From Allium sativum (taxonomy: Eukaryota > Streptophyta > Magnoliopsida > Asparagales > Amaryllidaceae): a stretch of 64,000 bases of DNA. Position numbers and translations under genes: made by a program. The notes under the pieces were generated by a model. It had not been told where the DNA came from. It worked only from the letters and a program-made list of their open reading frames with translations, and did not search any database. The stretch is from positions 360,403,863 to 360,467,862 of the forward strand of contig CM060915.1 in NCBI GenBank assembly GCA_030737875.1, in the 5' to 3' direction. Shown here in pieces: positions 25,516 through 37,799 of the stretch (position 1 is the stretch's first letter; every line of letters begins with the position of its first letter).

Positions 25516-26402
25516 TGTTGACCAACTTTTTGGCAATAGCTATCACCGTTCAACGGATCGAAGCCCAATGTCCAGAAACTCTCTTCAACATCGATTGATT
25601 GGTTGACAGAGCAACACACACTGCAAAAAGCCCAGGCAAGGTTTGGCCCAAGCCAGCTTCCTTCAAAGCCATCCCGAACCAAGGCTAACTCGAGTTAGTC
25701 TCCTTCAAGCAACAGTTCATCGAACTTAGAAGAATCTCTCTTCTCGACCAACCGAGTTAGCCGCTTCCCTCAAAATCGGATCGACCAAATATCTCAGATT
25801 CATTTGGAAATATCTAGCTAAGTCATTCATTACTTAGAACAATTCTTAAGGCAACAGAGGTGGTCAAACACTACCAACCAAAGCCCTCCTTTTGATGCAC
25901 CTCATATCAAGTGTCACATAAGCCACATTTTCCGAGGATACTATTGTTCAGTATTGGAGTTGGTCTTCTAGCAGCAAATATGCCTAAGGATCAAGCTCCA
26001 CATGTCCAAACTTTCCTGAAAGGGTAGGCCACATCGCACCTGCCCTAGTCGACTTCTCCATCTATAAATACCTCTTCCCCAAAGAAGAAAGGCATTCTAT
26101 TTTGGGCATTCTAAGCTCTGAAGAAAGGAAAACCTACGGCTTATTCCTCAAATATCCAACTCTTGTTCCTCTTAAAACTTCTCATCTCCCATCTTTCTTC
26201 AGATAGAAAATATATACTACTTGTAATCGAATGCAAATCAATACATATAAAGTGGACATATGCACCATCTTTGCCGAACCACTATAAAGGTCTTGCGTGT
26301 TTCCTATTTTCTTTATTTACTGTATTCTATAATTTTTATTTGTGTGCTTTCCACACAATTGGGGATTGACTGTCACGGGTGACCAACTTTTGACGTCTAA
26401 CA
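25516..26402 (+). repeat. 5' LTR of Tat-like element
   Basis: Starts TGTTGACC and ends GTCTAACA, so the ends form a short inverted repeat. A TATA-like CTATAAATACC is near 26072. It is followed by TTGGCACGTCGGGAAGGGG, the usual place of the primer site. No second LTR is visible to confirm the limits. Confidence 0.5.
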
Positions 26403-26455
26403 CTTTGGCACGTCGGGAAGGGGTCGAACCTATTATCTTCTGCAAGTTCCGACCC

Positions 26456-28534
26456 ATGGCGAACAAACAAAAGAAAGATGGAACATCTTCCTGACCCAAA
26501 AACACTGATGCAGCCGAGATAAATGCTGCAGAAGCAAGTAAGAAAGCCTCCTCTCATGAAGATATGTCCTGATATCTTAATCGGAACGACATGGATAAGA
26601 TTATGGCTGAGTTCAGGGGCCATATGACATCTCAGGATAAACTCTTCGAACGACAACAACAGTTGATGGATCCCCTTCTCGCTCGGATGGAAGAGGAATT
26701 AACGCTTCAACATCAATTCCTCCACCGGGCGAGGCTGGGGAAATAACTAATCTTCGGTCTGCGGAAATCCAAACCCCAGATCGCGTCACGCCTTTGCTTC
26801 TTCCTGGCTCAACTCCATTCCCGACCAACTACAACTTGGAGTATCGCTTCCAACAACCAGTGCAGCCGCAGTTGCAGATTCACAGGAGGACTACGATCAA
26901 GTCTAGGTCGTTCGACCGAAATATCTCGACTTCATGTGCCAACTCGTCCTTTCGGATCAATCAAACAACCGTTGGGCCTATCAGGATCAATTCCATTCCT
27001 ATTACAACCCAGCATCATACTGCAGACTCGTCTTATGCCACCTCTCCTTCAGCAAAGAGCAGGTGGAGCCTTCCCTTCGAACCTGGGAGACCACTCTACT
27101 ATACCAGTTCCCAGATTGGCGGAGGAAAATGCAACCGTAGACCCTTCTAACATCAACTTGGGCGGGGGCATTATAGAGCCCTAAGCATTACATGCTATGC
27201 TGGATCAGCCCGGATGTTCAGTCATGGGTATGAACCAGTCCAATTCTCATCAGGTTCAAGAGGCACCAGTCCACCCAGGACAAACAGCTGCTATGAAACC
27301 TCTCCCTTACCTTCACTCAACTCTGGGGGTCGTGCCCAACCAATGGCCACCCTTCTGAGCATGCTTTCTTCGGATCCTAATACTGGAGCTCTCCCGAATG
27401 CAAAGCTGGATTCATGGCGGCGACTCCTCGGAGATAGAAGCCAGCTTGCAAGCATCGTCCAGCGTTTTTCCCGGGGCAATTCTTCTCTAAAGGATATAGA
27501 TAATATCTACCGCAGCCCCTTCACCAGGGAAATTAGGAACTCCCGCAATCCTCTGGACTTCAAGTTTCCAGCCATTGAACCCTAAACGGTCGGATCGACT
27601 CGACCTTCCATCTCATGAAATATATGTGCCATATGGAAGTGCTTGGCGCATCAACTAATGTCATGGCCAAGTGCTTCCCACTCTTCCTTACAGATATAGC
27701 TAGCATGTGGTTTCGGCAGCTGACAACGGAGTCGATCAACAGCTGGAATACGCTGGTCATTCGATTCATCGAGCAATTCAGAGTTCACATCTCCAACCGA
27801 GAGTGTCATGTTCCTGACGTCCATCAAGCAACGCCCGAGAGATACACTTTGATCTTTACTTGAAAGATTCAATGCGGCTGTAGCATCATTTGATTGACCC
27901 GAGCCATCGATAGAACTTGTGTCCGCCATTGCAGGTGTTCAGAACTGATCAGAATTCTCAATCTCTCTAACCAGAGGTCCTCCCAAGGACATGGAAGATT
28001 TTTATGTATAGGCCAAGCAATTCCTCCAACAAGAAGCCGCTAGCATTGAGATGGAGTGCCTCAAGTTCCTTTCCACCAAATAAGGAGGTCTATCCAACAC
28101 CAATGGCCAGAATAAAGGAAGTGGAAAGGCCCTGGAAAAGAATAAACACAACGTACGACCTCAGGGAGAAAATAAGTATGATCAATATACCGAGCTCAAT
28201 TCTTCCGTTCTCGACATTTACCTTAACGTACGAGGGTCCCTGCCTTTCCCAAGACCTCCCCAAAGAGAGACGACCCAGAAAGAGCTCGACTCTAGAAAGC
28301 ACTGCATGTTTCACAATATTGTCGGTCACAACACCAGTGAATGCAGACACCAACAGGATCTCATCGAGGATAGGGCCAGGCCAGGGGAACTTCCCGAATA
28401 TGTCAAGAGAAACACACAGGCCATGTCGCCATAATCTTCTGCCAAAGTTCCTCAGGCCGGTTCTTGAGCTCCTAGAAACGGAAAGGACACCGAGCCCAGC
28501 ACTCGTGGCATCATCACCAATTAATAAGATTTAG
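26456..28534 (+). pseudogene. Tat-like gag relic
   Basis: Broken capsid gene of a Tat-type gypsy element, starting at ATG 26456 (MANKQKKDGTSS) and crossed by stops and frameshifts. The recognisable capsid core is at 27615-27830: MAKCFPLFLTDIASMWFRQL, then SWNTLVIRFIEQF and HISNR, which match the plant retrotransposon gag domain. The late motif CMFHNIVGHNTSEC with a following DLIED-type helix lies at 28303-28370. The protein is not producible. A C-terminal protease or RT is absent because the element is interrupted. Confidence 0.65.
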
Positions 28535-28622
28535 ACTTCTTATTTCCAATGTATTTTTATTTCTTTCAATAAAATGGATATGTTTATGTACACATGTACG
28601 GGGTTAGGATTTAGCTCCTAGG
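28535..28622. other. Tat-like internal spacer, left of MITE
   Basis: Non-coding internal sequence of the Tat-like element. It ends in CTCCTAGG (28615-28622), the left target duplication of the MITE. Confidence 0.5.
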
Positions 28623-29058
28623 CAGTGGCGGAACCATGCAGGTGCATGGTGTGTCAGGTGACACACCAATATTTTCAAAAGTTAAGAATTGTGCAACCTG
28701 CAATGGCGTCTCGACAATTTAAAGTACTGACTTTTCTACTGACAGCTATCTTGTTTTCTACTGACAATTTAAAGTAATGATGACTTTTCTGCTGACAATT
28801 TAAGATAACGTGTAAACATATTATAATTAAACAGTTGCAGTAAACAAACAATTTAAAGTAATGACTTTTCTACTGACTATTTTATTACTTTTGAAAAGTA
28901 ACAAAATCCATCTGTAAAATCCATCTTCATCCATCCGTTAAATCCATTCTTCAGCTTCTATCAATGTTATTACTTCCAAGAAAACTATATTATGAATATT
29001 TTTTGCAATCTACTCAAATTGGTGACACACCATTCGTCAGAGCCTGCATCCGCCACTG
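28623..29058. mobile_element. hAT-type MITE
   Basis: A 436-bp non-autonomous DNA transposon. Its ends are inverted: CAGTGGCGGAACCATGCAGG on the left and, inverted, CAGTGGCGGATGCAGG on the right. An 8-bp target duplication CTCCTAGG flanks it (28615-28622 and 29059-29066), the size and termini expected of the hAT superfamily. The interior has no coding frame and holds three or four copies of CAATTTAAAGTAATGAC, usually followed by TTTTCTACTGAC, plus GGTGACACACCA near both ends. Confidence 0.93.
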
Positions 29059-29066
29059 CTCCTAGG

Positions 29067-29202
29067 CATGCTCTGGAATCAATAGTCATCCTCCTAAAAT
29101 TTATTTCCATTTTCTTCTAACAGTCCTTTAGCAACAATGAACTTTCTTTTGCAAACATGGATTATGTTTGAATAATTTAAGCCGAGCATGACTAACGCTC
29201 GC
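29067..29202. other. Tat-like internal spacer, right of MITE
   Basis: Continuation of the sequence left of the MITE. It is non-coding and is cut by the X3 LTR start at 29203. Confidence 0.45.
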
Positions 29203-32200
29203 TGTAACGACTCGTAATTTTAATGGATAATAAATAATTTATTTAATTATTTAAATGATGGTTTGGTAATTTAAAATGACCAGAACTAAATAATATTGAA
29301 TATTTAATAAATATAAATAATAGAATAATATATTTAAATTCCGAAATAATCGGAAATAGTGGAATTCACAATATTGTGTGAGCTTGGATCATTTAAAATA
29401 TTTAATTCAGTTATAGTTGAATTATAACAACAAATTTATTATTTAAAAGAAGTTTAAACGTATAATTATAATATAATTTAAATCGAGCTCGAAATGGCGC
29501 GACAGTTCGTAATTTGGCGATTCGAACTTTAAACGAATATACAGAATCCGTTTTAAGCCGGATTTCTATGAAACAAGAAACATTCGGAGCTAGGGAAGTA
29601 TATTTTTCTAATGGTAGAGAAAAATTAAGATTTCATTGTGTAGATTGTGAGTTGTGTCCAAATCAAATTTTCAAATAGTCGCTATGGAATCATTTATAAA
29701 CCATAATGATATATTTATTTTTTTATTTAAATATTGGCTTCGAATTTAGACAGGATCTTTGAGACGTAGGAATAATCAAATTTTTAGAATTTTTCTATAA
29801 TTTTTATTTTGGAAAATAAGCAACTTTTTATTTTGAAGTATTTTACACCCTATATCAGCAATTTGGGGTTTCATGGAATAAGCTAAGTTGTCTATTTTAT
29901 TATATTTTCGGGATCGTGGCACAGTGCTCGTCACAACGGTATTTTTATTTTTGTCGATAACGGTTCGTAGGTGAATGTAATTTTATGTATTGGGGTATAT
30001 TACTTTTTAGACTTAGACGAAGTATACAATAGTTTTCCAAACCATATACAATATAAATAGTAATACGATATATAGTGAAGTTGAACGTTCACAGATGTAA
30101 ATATTTAGCAAACACCTTTGTAGCCCAAAGTATTCAATATACAAAAACGCACATACACGAAGAACGGGAAAACTGAAGAACTGAAGTAGTTAGTTAGGAC
30201 AATAATGAGTACAAAAATTGTTCTTATAGCACCAACTATATAACACGTTTAAACTGGTACAATGGGCATTTCATATCTAAACTAAAGGAAATCCAAAAGA
30301 AGAAATAAAGCATATATAACACTACTTGTTGCATCACGTTATTCTCACCATGAAGTAAATAGTATGCACGACCTCTATTACTTAACAAGTAAGGATCCAA
30401 TAATATATATACCTTAGTAACCAAGAATGGTACAGTATCCTTTCAACTCATGTGCTGTATTGTTTTTCCTACCCTCCCATCACGTAGGCTACAAACTAAA
30501 ACCACATGTTTATACCCTATGACTTAACAAGGAAGTATTTCAGCTATTACTTAACAACAAAGTATCCTACATCTATAAGTAATACCCAGAAAACAAGCCA
30601 ACGCTTTTTCCATTTGCTTCAGAAAATCAAAACAAAGGAAATTCACAACTGTAAACCGCAAGATCTACAAGCTATAACACTTTGTGTTAGGTTCGACAGC
30701 AGTTCTATACGCTGCGTTTTTGACAGCGTCAAATAAGGTTAGAGGTTGTCATTTTAAAACATTAGAAGCTCATTCTATTCATTGTCATACTACAGCGTTA
30801 GCTATGGTAACCTATTTACGGAAATGATGTTCACTGTGGGATGTTGGATCTGCTCACGAAAGGGAAGTGAGTAGTGGCATCAGTTGGGGTTTAACGTTGG
30901 TTGAAGGGGGAAAGTTTGTGCTGGTATGTTGATATATAGGATGAGGGATGGGGAAATAAAGGGTGCAACATGGAAAATGGTATGAGCAGGACTGTTGTTA
31001 AAGAAAAACACGTAAGCAGTTTGTGTAGTTAGATTCTCGGACGTGGTGATGCAAGCAAGGGGAGAAGAGTATGGAGAGTTTGAAGCGGAGTAGAGATCGA
31101 TGGTGGCTTTTGTTTTTGTTTACGTAGAGTGTGCGAGTGAGTTCAAATGTTGAATGGGGGTTTACAATTGAGTGCATGGAAGAATGGCATGGGAAATCCA
31201 GACAGAGAAGGGTGCGCATGTTAAAAGGTGAGAGGAAGAGTAGGCATGCTAGTTCAACGTGGATTTTATAGTGAAGGATGGTGCAAAAATGATCAGTAAA
31301 TACTGGAGAGCGTGATAGTTTTGTGGGTAGAAAGGGAAGACATCCATGTATAAAAATGGGGAGTTCAAAGGTGCAGAAATGAGTTTGTGTGAGGAGTAGG
31401 TTGTGAAGAGGGAAAGACAGTGCGAGTTCATCACAGATAGGTGGGTATGAAGAGAGATTGAGGAGAAGTTAAGCGGAGATAGTATTGTTGAATATTGTTG
31501 AATGAAAAAGGAGAACAGAACCTTGGAAAAATCTGTAATGGTGTTGAGTTGCGGGTTCGTATTTCTTGGAGCGTGGAAGAAGAATACCATTCAGGCGGAT
31601 GCATGCTTTTAATCGGATGTTGGGCCTGTTAATAAACAAAAGGTTAAAGCCCAATAAATTCTATTAATTAAGTTTAAGGTTAACTTTAATTAGTATATAA
31701 ACTTGTAAATTAAATAATTTTATCATACATTATCGAAATTGGACGAAACAGGATCCGTTAGGATCGTATGGAAGAACGCTACATCATGGAACTGACTGGG
31801 AGTGAATTGGGGCTCGTTACAATTTATAGCGAAATAAATTATCTGTCTGAATCAACCGACAGTTATCGTTATTTAATGATGATCGTCCAATGTGAGTAAA
31901 TCTCACTAACTCTGTACAGTTTATATTTTCATAAATATAATCTGGTATTGATAAATGATGATTGGCTGCCGTGTGTTGATTGTTTGGTTGAATTGCTGAT
32001 TTACTAGTTGAAATTATAGATAACGATATATATATATATAAAAATCGTTAATCAAATATTGATTCTGTTTATCAGAATATTTCATATTGAAATGAAATCG
32101 ATGTTATTTATATTGTTTAACATATGTGAATGCGGGGAGACGGTTTGGAGGGATCCAACTGGATTCCTCAATAATATAATATTATTTGTTTTCATATGTT

Positions 32201-32335
32201 GTGATATAAAATCTGTGATTAATTATGATGACACTGGTCATGTTATTTGGTATTTTAAATACAATATGAAATACTGGAATTTAAAAAGGAAATTTTCAAA
32301 GTGAATATTGAAAATGAAATATTTATATATAAAAT

Positions 32336-32490
32336 AAATAGAATTATATAAAAGGATTTATATAAAATGGAAAGAATTATATAAAAGGATTTATATAAAA
32401 TGAATAGAATTACATAAAAGGATTTATATAAAATAAATAGAATTATATAAAAGGATTTATATAGAATAAATAGAATTAGATAAAGGGAAT
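32336..32490. repeat. Short AT-rich tandem array in X3
   Basis: About four imperfect units of roughly 36-38 bp, each with ATAGAATTATATAAAAGG followed by ATTTATATAAAAT. Confidence 0.75.
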
Positions 32491-33053
32491 TATAAATAAG
32501 ATTTAAGAGATAGAAATAAAAAGGAGTTTTATATGAATAATTCTACAAATACAAATATAAATAGAATTTGGGTTTGAGATATTGTTTTTAAATTCGAAAT
32601 CAAACTGTTTTGATTGTAAAGAAATATTATTCGCATTCTATGTGAAAAATAGACTAAAGTAAATATTTTGCAAATAAAATATTATAAAGGAATTTGGTGT
32701 TTTAATTAGGAATTTAAATGGAATTACTGAAATTAGAAACTGATTGGAAATTAGTTGAGTTGAATGGCTTTCTGGGTATCGATCTGATGTTGGATTCGGC
32801 CTTCGGGGTTTATGCTTAGGAAGTTGTTCTCTTATTAGTTTACAGTTAGAGACTGATAGAGGTAGGAAGATACTGATGCGTGAATCGGAAATGGAAATGT
32901 TTTCCAAAGTTAATAACGTATATTTTCTAATTTTAGAAAATAAGGAATTTATGAATATATGGAAACGATAAATGGGAAACTGGGAAATGAAATGATAATT
33001 GATTGGTAAGACTTCCATTTGGAAATACGACCATTGTTTGTACACATGTTTTC

Positions 33054-33083
33054 CTTTGATAGTTAAATCACCGACTATCAAAG
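33054..33083 (+). other. LTR hairpin, X3 copy
   Basis: Arms CTTTGATAGT and ACTATCAAAG, a perfect 10-bp stem, around the loop TAAATCACCG. Confidence 0.75.
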
Positions 33084-33154
33084 ATTTTGACTGTTTCCAT
33101 CGTCAATACGAAGAGACCGGGAGCAGATTCATTATCTGAAAACCACTCTGTATG

Positions 33155-33159
33155 GGCGT
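33155..33159. repeat. D1 target-site duplication, left copy
   Basis: GGCGT directly before the D1 left LTR; the partner is 57259-57263. Confidence 0.9.
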
Positions 33160-34664
33160 TGTAACGACCCAGCGGATTTTCAGCCTTGAAAATCGACAAA
33201 ACACCTTTACCATTTCTCATGTCGATCCTCCAAGCACTGAAAAACACTGGATTGTTATGAGAAAGAATTTAGAGGGTGAGAATCGAAAGAAAGAATGTTA
33301 GAATTAAAGAAAGAGGAAGAAACACATCAGAATCTCACAGCGGAACGAATATAATATAATATAACAAATCTCTTTATACAAAAGAACTTTGTATACATAC
33401 CAGTCATCAAAGTACACATATATCAGTCACAGCGGAAAAATATCTGTATATAACTAGCGGCGAAGCTCCCTGCTTCTAGCTCCTGAAACTCCAAGCGAAA
33501 CCTAACCTGGAATATACTCGGTCTGACCCGAGCACATTTGATTTAAAACAAAATACACCGGGTCAGTCTGGAATACTATCAGTGATAAATTCACAGAACA
33601 CACACTGGTTTAACTTTGGAAATTCCTTTCGAAATCAAAGGATAATAGTAAGACCAGTCCATACATAAACACAGACGGTTTTTACCTTACTATAACCCAA
33701 AACAGTTTTGAAATCATAGCTTGCTCCGATATTATCATAATGTCTAAATACAAATAAATATCAATCAAGAGGAACGCTTGCATCTCACGCTCCCCATATA
33801 TAGTATACAATCGAAAACCGCGGGCGCTTATTGGATATTGGATTCCGACCTTGACAAGGTATGGGTCCACCTGCCGATAGTGTATCTCTAGAGGCGAATA
33901 CACTGGGTTCAACAAGAACGTCTTGCAACCCGGCCCTCACATGACCGACCACTCATTTCTCTTGAGTGTATCGAATGTATATCACCGACGGTTGGGATCA
34001 ACAATCGCCACCTGAATAGGGTCAGCATCGAATAGATAAAGAAGCAAAAGGAATTTCTCTAGATAGGTGATCATACATCCTAATGGGAGCGACCCACATA
34101 GCCATGCTGCCTGCCCGATTTTTGTCATTTCCCGGTTGATGAGGCTTGAGGCTAGAACTTTATCTCTAGAACATCTGGTCATCATTCCCTTTGAATGCCA
34201 CATCATCAGATTCGCCAGATCACACTTGATTGACATCCAAAAAAATACTCTAGTTCATTAGGCTAGAGAATAACCATTTCTCCGCCATCAACTATCGTAC
34301 ATTTGGAGAAATCAACGCATGTAATTCCTTTGGAAATACTCTGTCAGACATCCGTCCATACAAGTCACCCAGGAACAGGATGAACCGAAGGTACTCTCCT
34401 ACTACATCTCATATAGGAATCACCCCATGGATCAGTAGCGAGAAGTCCTTGCAACCCGTGGATTTCAACCACGACAGAATCACAAATCAAAATAACTCTG
34501 GCTGCAGGCCAGAGAAATTCAACAAGTAGTCCTTCCGCTTATGAAAATCCACGGTCTTCACTTGCTCCGTCTTCAATTGACGTCTTCACGTATTTGATGG
34601 TCGGAATGGTTTTCGAATATAATTCGATCCCGGACTTTCCGAACCAACAAGCGTATTGGTTTGG

Positions 34665-34692
34665 TTTGATAGTCGGTGTTTTAACTATCAAA
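34665..34692 (-). other. LTR hairpin, D1 LTR A
   Basis: Plus-strand arms TTTGATAGT and ACTATCAAA, a perfect 9-bp stem around a 10-nt loop. Confidence 0.75.
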
Positions 34693-35782
34693 TAACAATA
34701 GTGTGAACACAATGAGTTTTCTGATTCAGTACTTGGCACAACTCGACCTCTTTTAAAATATATTTAACCAAATTCCCTTTTGACTAACTTTAAATGATTC
34801 ACTTTGATTGATTAACTCTAACTTGACTAACTCGACTTATTTAACTCGACAAACTTGACTTGATTACTCCTATTAACTAATACTCGACTTAACTCCATTC
34901 GCTCGACTCTAGATCGCAGCGATCACAATGGTTACGCCTGATTCCCTCAGGAAACATCCGACCGCCGTAGGCTATCTGCAACCCTGCGAATTACGCTAGC
35001 TGTCGTACATGATGGAACTTTTTCCTAGATAACTTTGTTTGACTAACTCTAACTATATTCGATCAACTCTAATTGAATAACAAATGTTTAATATAATTGA
35101 AATCAGTATTCTTACTTCTTTCGAAACTGATATTGCAATATTATTAAATTTACAAATCTTGCATCAGAGTTTGATATTTCTTGTATCAGATAAACCAATT
35201 CATCACCTTCAGTCACGTCAAACTAATACCGTTCCTCGATAATAGTGAAGCCAACCAAGTTGGATTATTTTAGTTACCTCTCAGGCCTTGATCGACAACG
35301 TTTTATCTCAGAATAATATCAGTTCGTCACTTAACCACCGATATTCAAATCTCGTTCACAAATCTTGATTTCAAAATCTGAGTTTACACAATCGTTTCTT
35401 ACATTTGAAATCCTTGCTCAAAATCATCTTACTTAACTCCTTTAATTAAGTAAATACCCACTAAAACCATCTTTAACTTAAATTAGCATTTTGCTTGTAC
35501 ATTTTTATTTAAAATCAAATCTCTCACAAAACTCTCATCGCCTTTCTATTTCACTTTATCGCTACTTAACCTTCCCTTTGTTGAATTCTAACTAAGGTCA
35601 TCATTTTAATTATAACCAAAAGGTAAAATTTACTATACTCAAGATAGTTGACTTTTGGCATTGACTAAGTATAGTATAACCATCATTTTAAAATCTCCGT
35701 AACTACAAATTAACTTCACTAACCCCAACTATTCAATAATCCCCTTACATTTATAATTGATCAAAGATTATCTATTATTTCC

Positions 35783-36670
35783 TTTTTTTTTTTTTTTTTG
35801 GCAAAGCCAGCGGGGAGAAGGCCCCTACCTTATATTCAAATCATAAGAAGGTCTTACAAAGTGAGTAGCGCTTATATATCGCGCATCATACAAAGCATAC
35901 ATAAAGAACAGGAAAGGAGTCAATTCCATTTGAGTTTGACTGAAGTATCAAACCCAAAAGAAGACATACATATTTGTTTGCTTATATTAGTACATGCAGC
36001 ATAATATATACTTGTTCTTGATTTCTGGATCCGTTCAAAAACTCTAGCATTCCGTTCACACCAAATTTCATTTAGAACCACTTTGAGCATTATGAGAAGC
36101 TCATACGTTGTTGATGCTTTCCATCTTGTTGCTTTGTAGATGCTCATCCACTCTTCTTTGTTATTCACGTGCGGCTTTGCAAACCCTCCTCGGTTCTTTA
36201 TTTTCCTCCAAATATGATTCGAAAAAGGACACTTGAAGAATAAATGATTGGTGTCTTCATCTCCATTGAGACATAAGTGGCAGTTAACCGAAACATTAAT
36301 GCCTCTGTGTGTTAGCTTTTTGAGTGTATGCAAAGCATTAACATACACTTTCCACATCATGTAATTCAACCTTTCACTGTTGTGCCAACTCCAAATCCTT
36401 TTATACCAAGCACATCTTCTCATCCTTTTCTCACCTGTTATTTCCGCATATACTACAGCTGTAGTATAATTTCTCTCATCATCAGACCATACTAATTCAT
36501 CCTCAATTGGCTGAGCATATGTTTTGCCATTATATTTTCTCCATACATCATTAATATCATTGCATGAGGTATATGGAATGTTTATTTTCCCATTACAGAT
36601 ATAAGCGCAAGCTTTGGCGTGTATAGGTATTCCACTGCGTTGTATAGCATCATATGTCAGAACGTTTCGC
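35783..36670 (-). mobile_element. 5'-truncated LINE insertion
   Basis: An 888-bp insertion in D1 LTR A that is absent from LTR B (compare 43270). A 17-bp T run at 35783-35799 is the poly(A) tail of a minus-strand element. A 16-bp target duplication ATTATCTATTATTTCC flanks it at 35767-35782 and 36671-36686. The poly(A) tail, long duplication and 5' truncation show target-primed reverse transcription of a non-LTR retrotransposon. Confidence 0.95.
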
Positions 36671-36672
36671 AT
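35920..36672 (-). CDS. LINE ORF2 C-terminal fragment with zf-RVT motif
   Basis: Open frame of 250 residues covering the C-terminal end of a plant LINE ORF2, downstream of the reverse transcriptase. Around residues 129-151 it has CHLCLNGDEDTNHLFFKCPF followed by HIW, the zf-RVT zinc-binding motif. Nearer the end is NEIWCERNARVFE, a segment typical of these proteins. The endonuclease and RT are missing because of 5' truncation. The apparent start ATG (36672-36670) spans the junction with the target duplication, so it is a chance start and not the gene's own. The frame has no stops or shifts, which suggests a recent insertion. It is an inactive fragment. Confidence 0.85.
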   Translation of the reverse strand: MRNVLTYDAIQRSGIPIHAKACAYICNGKINIPYTSCNDINDVWRKYNGKTYAQPIEDELVWSDDERNYTTAVVYAEITGEKRMRRCAWYKRIWSWHNSERLNYMMWKVYVNALHTLKKLTHRGINVSVNCHLCLNGDEDTNHLFFKCPFSNHIWRKIKNRGGFAKPHVNNKEEWMSIYKATRWKASTTYELLIMLKVVLNEIWCERNARVFERIQKSRTSIYYAACTNISKQICMSSFGFDTSVKLKWN

Positions 36673-37799
36673 TATCTATTATTTCCACTATTCATTAAAC
36701 TAAATGAATATCCAATCAAATTTATCAAACTACTCAATTTAACTAACAACGGTTGATTCTGCCAACTGTACATGTCCGTCAACAGTTAACTGAATTACAT
36801 TTGTCATTTCCCCTTTTAAATTAGTTTAAATAACTTAATTGATTTAAATCGCTATTTAATTGTTCTAAAACAATTATTCTATCTTACCAACCTGTCGGTA
36901 AATTCTTGGTTTCTGCTTTTACAACTGGTTTAAAACATCTGAATAATTTCCTTTAACTCGATTAAAACTATTTATTTATAAATTTCTAATTTAAATACTC
37001 ATATAAAACAATTGAATAACTTTAATTCAGTTATAAATAAATTTATAACTTTAAAAACACGTCAATTCACTTAACAGTCGAACGATGTTAAAACCACACA
37101 TTAGGGCATTTACTGCCAATTTCCAAATCAACACTGTCGGTTGATTTTAAACACAACACCGGTGAATATATATTTAGCCATCAACCTTTACACAGGGTTT
37201 GGTGTCAGTCAGGGTGAATAATTCATATGTATGCACACAACAAACAAAATACAGTTAATTTGAGGAATCCGGTTGGATCCCTCCAACCTGTCCTTCTCTG
37301 CATCACAGATGTCAGTTGATAAAATAGACGAACAAATAAATAAACAACTGCAACCAATCAGACAATAACAACCAATTGCATCCATCGCATCCAATCAGCC
37401 GATTTAAACTGTAAACTGTAAAATATATTTTACTGTGAATGTACCACATCACAGGATTCCAGAAGGTGTGAGAATTAACTCACCAGAGTTTATTCTGGTC
37501 GACGGTTGACGCGTTTGTTGCTTTTAATCTTGAACGGACATTCAAAATTAGCTGAATTTTCAATAGTGTCGGATTGACTCCTAGTCAGTGCCATCGAATA
37601 GATCTCGTCCCTGCGATCCCAACGGATCCAGTTTCGTCAAATTCCGTCCAGGTATGCACAAGTTATCGCCGATTAAAGTTTTAATAAATATACAGTTTTA
37701 AAATTAATTAATTAAAAAAAACAAGCTTAATTACCTTTAATTACCCTGGTTAACCATTAATCCCCATCATTACTCAGGCCACGTCATCCTCAGCACCAT

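Larger units (their letters stand above)
25516..29202 (+). mobile_element. Tat-like Ty3/gypsy element, 5' part only
   Basis: A 5' LTR (25516-26402) is followed by a gag relic (26456-28534) and non-coding internal sequence to 29202, where X3 interrupts. Pol and the 3' LTR are not in the window. The gag type (FPLFLTDIASMWFRQL, RFIEQF, and a single late knuckle) fits the Tat/Ogre-type lineage, which is distinct from the G1-G3 chromovirus type. Confidence 0.6.
29203..33159 (+). repeat. X3 LTR, left part
   Basis: Starts TGTAACGACTCG. It is a diverged relative of the D1 LTR in the opposite orientation, with the same order of landmarks: GACAGTTCGTAATTTGGCG near 29501; TATA-like boxes near 30930 and 31345; GACGAAACAGGATCCGTTAGG near 31743; GTGAGTAAATCTCACT near 31894; GGGATCCAACTGGATTCCT near 32151; and the hairpin at 33054-33083. 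A short tandem array with AATAGAATTA and AAAAGGATTTATATA lies at 32340-32480. D1 splits the LTR after GGCGT (33155-33159); it resumes at 57264. No gene is supported. Confidence 0.65.

Noticed and set aside
25305..28530. Cluster of overlapping open frames on both strands
   Set aside because: Only the plus-strand fragments with capsid motifs are meaningful. The others are shadows of the GC-richer Tat-like sequence.
30236..31654. Minus-strand frames of 60-113 residues in X3
   Set aside because: AT-rich low-complexity translations with no recognisable domain, inside a retrotransposon LTR and with no matching frame in D1.
33982..34261. 84-86 residue frames on both strands, repeated at 41480-41759
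   Set aside because: They are present twice only because the LTR is present twice. The related X3 region (57540-57720) has stops in the same frame.
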